Source: Nicotiana tabacum
Lineage: Eukaryota; Streptophyta; Magnoliopsida; Solanales; Solanaceae
Reading direction: 5' to 3'
DNA length: 64,000 bases
Assembly (NCBI RefSeq): GCF_000715075.1
Contig: NC_134095.1
Span: 63,121,990 to 63,185,989 of the forward strand
Shown here: positions 58,836-64,000 of the stretch, piece by piece
Layout of the letters: each line of letters begins with the position of its first letter
Numbering within the stretch: the first letter of the stretch is position 1
Translations under genes and position numbers: made by a program
Notes under the pieces: generated by a model
The model's input: the letters and a program-made list of their open reading frames with translations, nothing else
Told to the model about the DNA's origin: nothing
Database searches by the model: none

Positions 58836-59869
58836 GTTTGTGGACCCCACATGAGCGGATATGTACTGGCAAAGAAAATCCTCCGAGCTGGTTATTATTG
58901 GCTTACCATGGAGCGAGATTGATCAATTTTGTGCGCAAGTGTCATCAATGCCAAATACACGGAGATTTGATTCATTCTCCACCATCCGAGTTGCACACAA
59001 TGTTGGCACCATGGCCCTTCGTTGCCTGGGGCATGGATGTGATAGGACCAATTGAGCCGACAGCATCCAATGGGCACAGGTTCATTCTGGTAGCCATTGA
59101 TTATTTTACCAAATGGGTTGAGGCCAAGACATTCAAATCAGTGACCAAGAAAGCTGTGGTCGATTTTGTCCACTCAAATATCATATGTCGATTCGGCATC
59201 CAAAAAGTGATCATCACAGATAAAGGTGCTAATCTTAACAGTAACTTAATGAAGGAAGTATGTCAACAGTTTAAGATTACACATCGCAACTCTACCCCAT
59301 ATCGGCCCAAGGCGAATGAAGCAGTCGAGACAGCCAACAAAAACATAAAGAAGATATTTTGGAAAATGGTAGAAGGTTCAATACAATGGCATGAAAAACT
59401 ACCATTTGCGTTATTGGGATATCGCACTACTGTGCGCACTTCAGTAGGAGCAACTCCTTATTTGTTGGTATATGGCACTAAAGCAGTAATTCCTGCAGAA
59501 GTTGAGATTCCTTCCCTTCGGATCATCGCCGAAGCAAAGATTGATGATGATGAATGGGTCAAAACCCATCTGGAACAGTTAACTTTGATTGATGAAAAAC
59601 GATTGGCCGCAGTATGTCATGGCCAATTGTATCAAAGAAGAACAACAAGAGCATACAACAAAAAGGTGCGTCCCCGGAAGTTTGAAGCGGGTCAACATGT
59701 GCTGAAACGTATTCTTGCACATCAGGTTGAGGCAAAAGGCAATTTTGCCCCGAATTGGCAAGGACCATTCATTGTGACCAGAGTATTATCGAATGGTGCA
59801 CTATGCTTAACAGATATTGAAGGCAAATGCATAGACATGGCGATCAATTCTGACGCGGTAAAGAGATAA
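58836..59869 (+). pseudogene. Ogre integrase, broken at its N-terminus
   Basis: The zinc-binding N-terminus spans two frames with a frame change at about 58915 (AKKILRAGYYWLTMERD in one, NFVRKCHQCQIHGD in the next). The catalytic core is open: FVAWGMDVIGPIEP (Asp), VIITDKGANLNSNLMKEVCQ (Asp) and NEAVETANKNIKKIF (Glu). LLVYGTKAVIPAEVEIPSLR and a GPF box (WQGPFIVTRVLS) mark the C-terminal part, which ends at TAA 59867-59869. No chromodomain is present, as expected for Tat. The triad is complete but the upstream lesions prevent production. Confidence 0.88.
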
Positions 59870-60066
59870 TATGCATAACTTTTTGAATGTTTGTATTTAG
59901 CATTATTTCGAAGATTGGAATGACAAAGGCAATTTATTCTGTTATCCTAACACTATACCCTTTGCTTCCCCTTTTAATCCATATTTGTTTCTTTCTTACC
60001 CTCTCTTGGAATCAATGAAAATCAAATATGAAATAATAATTTAAAAAAAAATCACTATTATTTAGT

Positions 60067-60125
60067 GAACTACGTTTGACCTGATTCCTCAAAGAAGGAT
60101 ACGTAGGCGCCTCACGGCTCGGTCA
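60067..60125 (+). repeat. Internal motif, second copy
   Basis: GAACTACGTTTGACCTGATT, then GGATACGTAGGCGCCTCACG and GGCTCGGTCA. Compare 52421-52486 and 63068-63136. It lies ~200 bases past the integrase stop. Confidence 0.65.
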
Positions 60126-60390
60126 TAGGGTGCACAATATGCATAATGTGCACAAAAAGAAACATCAAGCGACCCCAATCAAGAAACTGGGGCAAGAATT
60201 GTATTGGAAATAAGAAAAAGATTCCAAGAGTTGTAATTTTAAACACATACCAAAACTGTTTAGCTGTTGATACCTTTCCATTTCCAACCACATACCAAAA
60301 AGACATTTCGATCAATCTTAGAAAAATGCTGAGTCAAGCAAATGAAGATGGTTCATAACACTCTGGTACAAACAAGAAAAGAAAGTAAAA

Positions 60391-60575
60391 ATGAGAGAGT
60401 CTTATATGTGAAAACCCACACGGGCACCATAAGATGATAGAAGTTGAGAGAGTAAAATGAGAGAGTTTTATTGGTGAAAACCTTCGCAGGCACCATAAGG
60501 CGAAAAAGAAGTAAGAAATGAACAAATGAGGAAGGTTTGTCGGTGAAAACTCTTTGAGATATTGCAAGTCAAACA
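60391..60575 (+). repeat. Tandem repeat, ~67-bp unit, three copies
   Basis: Units start at 60391, 60458 and 60526 with ATGAGAGAGTYTTATWKGTG, followed by AAAACC and, in the first two, GGCACCATAAG. The third has drifted. Non-coding. Confidence 0.65.
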
Positions 60576-60579
60576 GGTC

Positions 60580-61225
60580 TGTAAAATGAAAAGTGAAGTT
60601 GGGTTATGGAAATTTTGGGGGAAAACAAAATGAGACAATTGAAAGGAGATTGATTAAAAGACTAGGTTGGTTAATCCAAATTGCATGCCATGATCGTTGG
60701 CGCCAGTGACTCCAATCAGATAAGTCCTTTATTCCTTCTCCAACAATCATCCAAATTTGGATTTTTCTTTTCATTCTAGATTGTCGAAATCATCATGTTT
60801 TCGTCACTAATAATCTTACTCTTCTAAAGCTTTTGAGATGAGTTTTGTTCCAAACAAATAAGAAAGAATGTCAAGGTATACTACCAAGATTCAAGGTTGC
60901 ATAGGACAAAAATACGGCCATGATGGGCAAGAGGTAATAAAAAATAATAAGATATGAGTGTAAGAAAAGTGGAATCAAAAGCGGATCAGAAATGTCAGGA
61001 GAACATATGATTACGGTTAAAAGGGTTTGAAGTGAAAACATACAGTTGGGGATCCTATAGTTAAGGATCAACTACAAGGACAAAACAGTCTTTACAGCCA
61101 TTCCAAGGCAATAAAACGAGACGAAGAGAAGCCCCACCGTCGGCAGAAATGCCCCAGTAAACCACCCTGCTAATGAAGTTTTCTTTGATTTGAAACAGAG
61201 GCAAAAACAACATTTGTGTCAGGAA
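60580..61225 (+). other. Ogre 3' non-coding region before the main array
   Basis: Purine-rich sequence without a recognisable gene. It contains GGAAACACCCGG-type sequence leading into the first array unit. I see nothing else. Confidence 0.45.
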
Positions 61226-61227
61226 AC

Positions 61228-62695
61228 ACCCGGTGAAGAAGTTAAGAAGAAGTCAGACGTCCACATGGAGAATGAGGATGAAAAGAAGTTAAGAAGAAAT
61301 CAGGCGTCCACCTGGAGAATGAGGATGAAGAATTAAAAAGAAGTCAGGCATCCACCTGGAGAATGAGGATGAAGAATTAAGAAGAAGTCAGGCGTCCACC
61401 TGGAGAATGAGGATGAAGAATTAAAAAGAAGTCAGGCGTCCACCTGGAGAATGAGGATGAAGAGATAAAGAAGAAATCAGGCGTCCACCTGGAGAATGAG
61501 GATGAGAAATTTAAGAAGAAGTCAGGCGTCCACCTGGAGAATGAGGATGAAAAGAAGTTAAGAAGAAATCAGGCGTCCACCTGGAGAATGAGGATGAAGA
61601 ATTAAAAAGAAGTCAGGCGTCCACCTGGAGAATGAGGATGAAGAATTAAGAAGAAGTCAGGCGTCCACCTGGAGAATGAGGATGAAGAATTAAAAAGAAG
61701 TCAGGCGTCCACCTGGAGAATGAGGATGAAGAGATAAAGAAGAAATCAGGCGTCCACCTGGAGAATGAGGATGAGAAATTTAAGAAGAAGTCAGGCGTCC
61801 ACCTGGAGAATGAGAATGAGGATGAAGAATTAAGAAGAAGTCAGGCGTCCACCTGGAGAATGAGGATGAAGAATTAAAAAGAAGTCAGGCGTCCACCTGG
61901 AGAATGAGGATGAAGAGATAAAGAAGAAATCAGGCGTCCACCTGGAGAATGAGGATGAGAAATTTAAGAAGAAGTCAGGCGTCCACCTGGAGAATGAGGA
62001 TGAAAAGAAGTTAAGAAGAAATCAGGCGTCCACCTGGAGAATGAGGATGAAGAATTAAAAAGAAGTCAGGCGTCCACCTGGAGAATGAGGATGAAGAATT
62101 AAGAAGAAGTCAGGCGTCCACCTGGAGAATGAGGATGAAGAATTAAAAAGAAGTCAGGCGTCCACCTGGAGAATGAGGATGAAGAGATAAAGAAGAAATC
62201 AGGCGTCCACCTGGAGAATGAGGATGAGAAATTTAAGAAGAAGTCAGGCATCCACCTGGAGAATGAGGATGAAAAGAAGAAGTTAAGAAGAAGTCAGGCG
62301 TCCACCTGGAGAATGAGGATGAAATGAATTAAAGAAGAAATCAGGCGTCTACCTGGAGAATGAGGATGAAGAATTAAAAAAGAAGTTAGGCGTCCACCTG
62401 GAGAATGAGGATGAAGAGATAAAGAAGAAATCAGGCGTCCACCTGGAGAATGAGGATGAGAAATTTAAGAAGAAGTCAGGCGTCCACCTGGAGAATGAGG
62501 ATGAAAAGAAGAAGTTAAGAAGAAGTCAGGCGTCCACCTGGAGAATGAGGATGAAAAGAATTTAAGAAGAAGTCAGGCGTCCACCTAGAGAATGAGGATA
62601 AAGAGATAAAGAAGAAATCAGGCGTCCACCTGGAGAATGAGGATGAAGAATTGAAGCAACAGAAGTCAGGCGCCCACCTGGAGAACAAGGGAATA
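61228..62695 (+). repeat. Tandem array of ~44-47-bp units with a 269-bp higher-order period
   Basis: About 31 units share TCAGGCGTCCACCTGGAGAATGAGGATGA in two halves (TCAGGCGTCCACCTGG, AGAATGAGGATGA). They differ in the purine tail, giving types A (AGAATTAAAAAGAAG), B (AGAATTAAGAAGAAG), C (AGAGATAAAGAAGAAA), D (GAAATTTAAGAAGAAG) and E (AAAGAAGTTAAGAAGAAA). The order E-A-B-A-C-D repeats: E tails start at 61282, 61551 and 62004, with a related longer tail at 62273. Spacings are 269, 453 (one repeat lacking E-A, with a 6-base gain) and 269. The edges are irregular. No long open frame crosses it. Confidence 0.92.
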
Positions 62696-63205
62696 TAATT
62701 AAAGCATTGAAATCAAAAGCTCGCTCATATAAGAAAGGAGCACACTTAGAGTCAATAAAGCAGAGGAGTCCAACAAAGTCCCCAACAAGAAACAACAAGA
62801 GTTCCAAACAGAAAAAGAAAATACGGGACACAATGAAAGGGAACGCGGAACAAGCCAAATGCCCAAGAGTCACCAAGATATCAAGACAACAAGAAACGCA
62901 AGGGCATGATCCAGATAAGATTTTATAATTCATGTACCATAGTCTAGTTTAGTTTTTGTATTACCTTTGAAGCAAGGTGTAATAAGGAGGTCAGCAAGCA
63001 GTAAAAGCAGCACGAAACAGCAGTAACATCACAGTCCCATGGTAGTCCCAGCTACCCAAAACTTCCCGAACTACATTGACCTGATTCCTTTATAGCCAAG
63101 GATATGTAGGAAACCTTTGAAGCAGGGGTTCGGTCAAATCTTTCAAAAAATGCTTCCCACAGAGTATTTGAACGGGCAAAAATCGCTCGTATCCGCTCAC
63201 TTTAT
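62696..63205 (+). other. Ogre 3' non-coding region after the array
   Basis: Purine-rich, then mixed sequence; no coding beyond chance. It includes the third internal motif at 63068-63136. Confidence 0.5.
63068..63136 (+). repeat. Internal motif, third copy
   Basis: GAACTACATTGACCTGATTC, then GGATATGTAGGAAACCTTTG and GGGGTTCGGTCA. It lies ~115 bases before the PPT. With 52421 and 60067 it brackets the coding part and the array. Confidence 0.65.
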
Positions 63206-63249
63206 CTTTGCACGAAAACTCTTCGAGTTTCCGCGCAAAGAGGGGCAGC
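63206..63249 (+). promoter_or_regulatory. Hairpin and polypurine tract before the 3' LTR
   Basis: CTTTGCACGAAAACTC (63206-63221) pairs with GAGTTTCCGCGCAAAG (63225-63240) at 14 of 16 positions over a 3-base loop. AGGGGCAGC follows to 63249, directly before the LTR start at 63250; together with the preceding AAAG this is the polypurine tract that primes plus-strand synthesis. A stem adjoining the PPT is not something I know as standard. Confidence 0.6.
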
Positions 63250-64000
63250 TGTGAGCACGTGACTTTTGCCTCCCGAAAACAACTCCAAAATATATCAAAA
63301 ATAAATAAAATAAATCTCTTTTAGTGTGCAATTTTTAGAATTTGTGTGGTGTTTGTTAATTATTTGTGTTGTCCGTAAATGTTTGCTTTGTTATAATTAA
63401 ACAAAATTAAAATAAATATATGTTTCATGCATATCTAGGATTTAATTATGCATTTAATAATTGATTAAGAATAAAATTACAAAAATATGCATTTGTTCTA
63501 ATTTTAATGTTTCACTATGTGATTAATATTTTTGTCTATGTGTTAATAATTGTTAAAGGTTGATTAATATTTTGAAGGAGTAATTTTGTTTTTATAATTT
63601 TAATTAGGATTTTAATAATTGAAGAATTAAATTGGAAATTAAAAAGAGTGGAAATTAAAAAAAACGGATCTGGGCCAAAATTTCTAAACAAAATCAGGCC
63701 CAACCAAATTAATCCCCTTCACAGCCCAATCCCAACACTCCCATGTCCGGTCCAATTTAAACGAACCAAAACGACAACGTTTGGGCGTATTTCATCAATG
63801 GCCGTTGGATTAAATCCATCCAACGGCTGATATCTCATCACCCTAACCCGTGATCCTTACCCGACCCACTGCCCCGGTTCAACCCGTCCCCCCAACTTAA
63901 ACCAAACGACATCGTTTGGTTAAGTGAATAGATCTTAGCCATCCATTCTGCCTGATCCAACGGATGAAATTGATCCACCCTTCCCCTATATAAAGTCCAA
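63250..64000 (+). repeat. 3' LTR of the Ogre element, cut by window end
   Basis: The first 751 bases of the LTR. Against 44779 onward I count four substitutions (near 63263, 63534, 63777 and 63830) and two short length differences in A- and C-runs. The promoter palindromes and TATA box are conserved. The remainder, about 3.8 kb, lies outside the window. Confidence 0.92.

Larger units (their letters stand above)
44779..64000 (+). mobile_element. Ogre (Tat-lineage) LTR retrotransposon, nearly complete, young insertion
   Basis: Order: 5' LTR (44779-49371), leader, ORF1, gag-pro, a 184-bp intron, RT with two RNase H domains, integrase, a 3.4-kb repeat-rich 3' non-coding region, PPT, and 3' LTR (63250 to window end). 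Very long LTRs, an ORF1 upstream of gag and a spliced intron between protease and RT are the hallmarks of Ogre elements. The coding parts carry about ten stops or frame changes, while the LTRs are about 99.5% identical over the compared ~750 bases. It is therefore recent but non-autonomous. Confidence 0.9.

Noticed and set aside
61228..62695. Regular repeats that might suggest a CRISPR array
   Set aside because: Units are directly adjoining variants of one 44-47-bp sequence with no unique spacers, lie in a plant retrotransposon and have no cas genes nearby.
62562..62933. 123-codon - strand open frame at the end of the Ogre array
   Set aside because: About half is the antisense of the tandem units; no independent signal of coding.
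44779..63250. Possibility of an endogenous pararetrovirus in place of a Ty3 element
   Set aside because: LTRs, an integrase with D-D-E triad, a PPT and Tat-type dual RNase H identify an LTR retrotransposon; no movement-protein region is seen.
1..64000. tRNA, rRNA or snRNA genes
   Set aside because: No cloverleaf-capable A/B-box pair or conserved rRNA words were found; the only B-box-like site (about 32175) is in a SINE-like segment.

Overview
The window is plant nuclear DNA from the nightshade family, most probably Nicotiana. This rests on the mix of repeats: TS-SINE/RTE-type 3' tails ending in (TTG)n, an Ogre/Tat-lineage Ty3 retrotransposon with 4.6-kb LTRs, an Athila element with a tRNA-Asp primer site, and Tekay/Del-type LTR sequence. 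It also rests on one multi-exon host gene with plant-type GT-AG introns. Genus and species cannot be fixed from the sequence alone.

Layout. (1) 1-8822: the 3' part of a Tat-type, apparently pol-less LTR retrotransposon. It has broken gag and protease-like coding on the + strand, then a broken, intron-containing gene on the opposite strand (about 6104-3322), tandem repeats, a second truncated copy of the antisense block, and a 3' LTR. (2) 8823-17302: a decayed Athila element on the - strand with pol-LTR spacer, integrase, RT/RNase H, protease, gag, PBS and 5' LTR. Its 3' LTR is cut away at the junction with element 1. (3) 17303-19113: Tekay/Del-like LTR remnant that received the Athila insertion. 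(4) 19681-20535: Tourist-like MITE with TAA target duplication. (5) 21947-36442: the only convincing host gene, ten exons encoding a 396-residue GT31 beta-1,3-galactosyltransferase. Its second intron is a degenerate ~80-bp tandem array. Its 11-kb fourth intron holds a 5'-truncated RTE LINE (12-bp TSD), a full-length decayed L1 LINE (13-bp TSD), a SINE-like segment and a large foldback element. (6) 36443-44778: intergenic DNA with small DNA transposons (hAT-like with 8-bp TSD, Stowaway-like MITEs), a low-complexity tandem element and an RTE tail. (7) 44779-64000: an Ogre element, complete except that the window ends inside its 3' LTR. It has a 4.6-kb 5' LTR, ORF1, gag-pro, a 184-bp intron, RT with two RNase H domains, integrase, a long 3' non-coding region with a higher-order repeat array, hairpin plus PPT, and 3' LTR.

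How the parts relate. The galactosyltransferase is the one intact cellular gene: a Golgi type II membrane enzyme whose exons splice in frame throughout. All other coding is transposon-derived and broken. The two Ogre LTRs differ at only about 4 substitutions and 2 short length changes over ~750 bases compared by eye, yet its genes carry about ten disabling changes. It is therefore probably a young insertion of an already defective copy. I see no bacterial, phage, CRISPR, tRNA or rRNA feature. I also find no novel defence or metabolic system. The most unusual structures are the antisense spliced gene in element 1, the 269-bp higher-order repeat and triplicated motif in the Ogre, and the repeat-built introns of the host gene.
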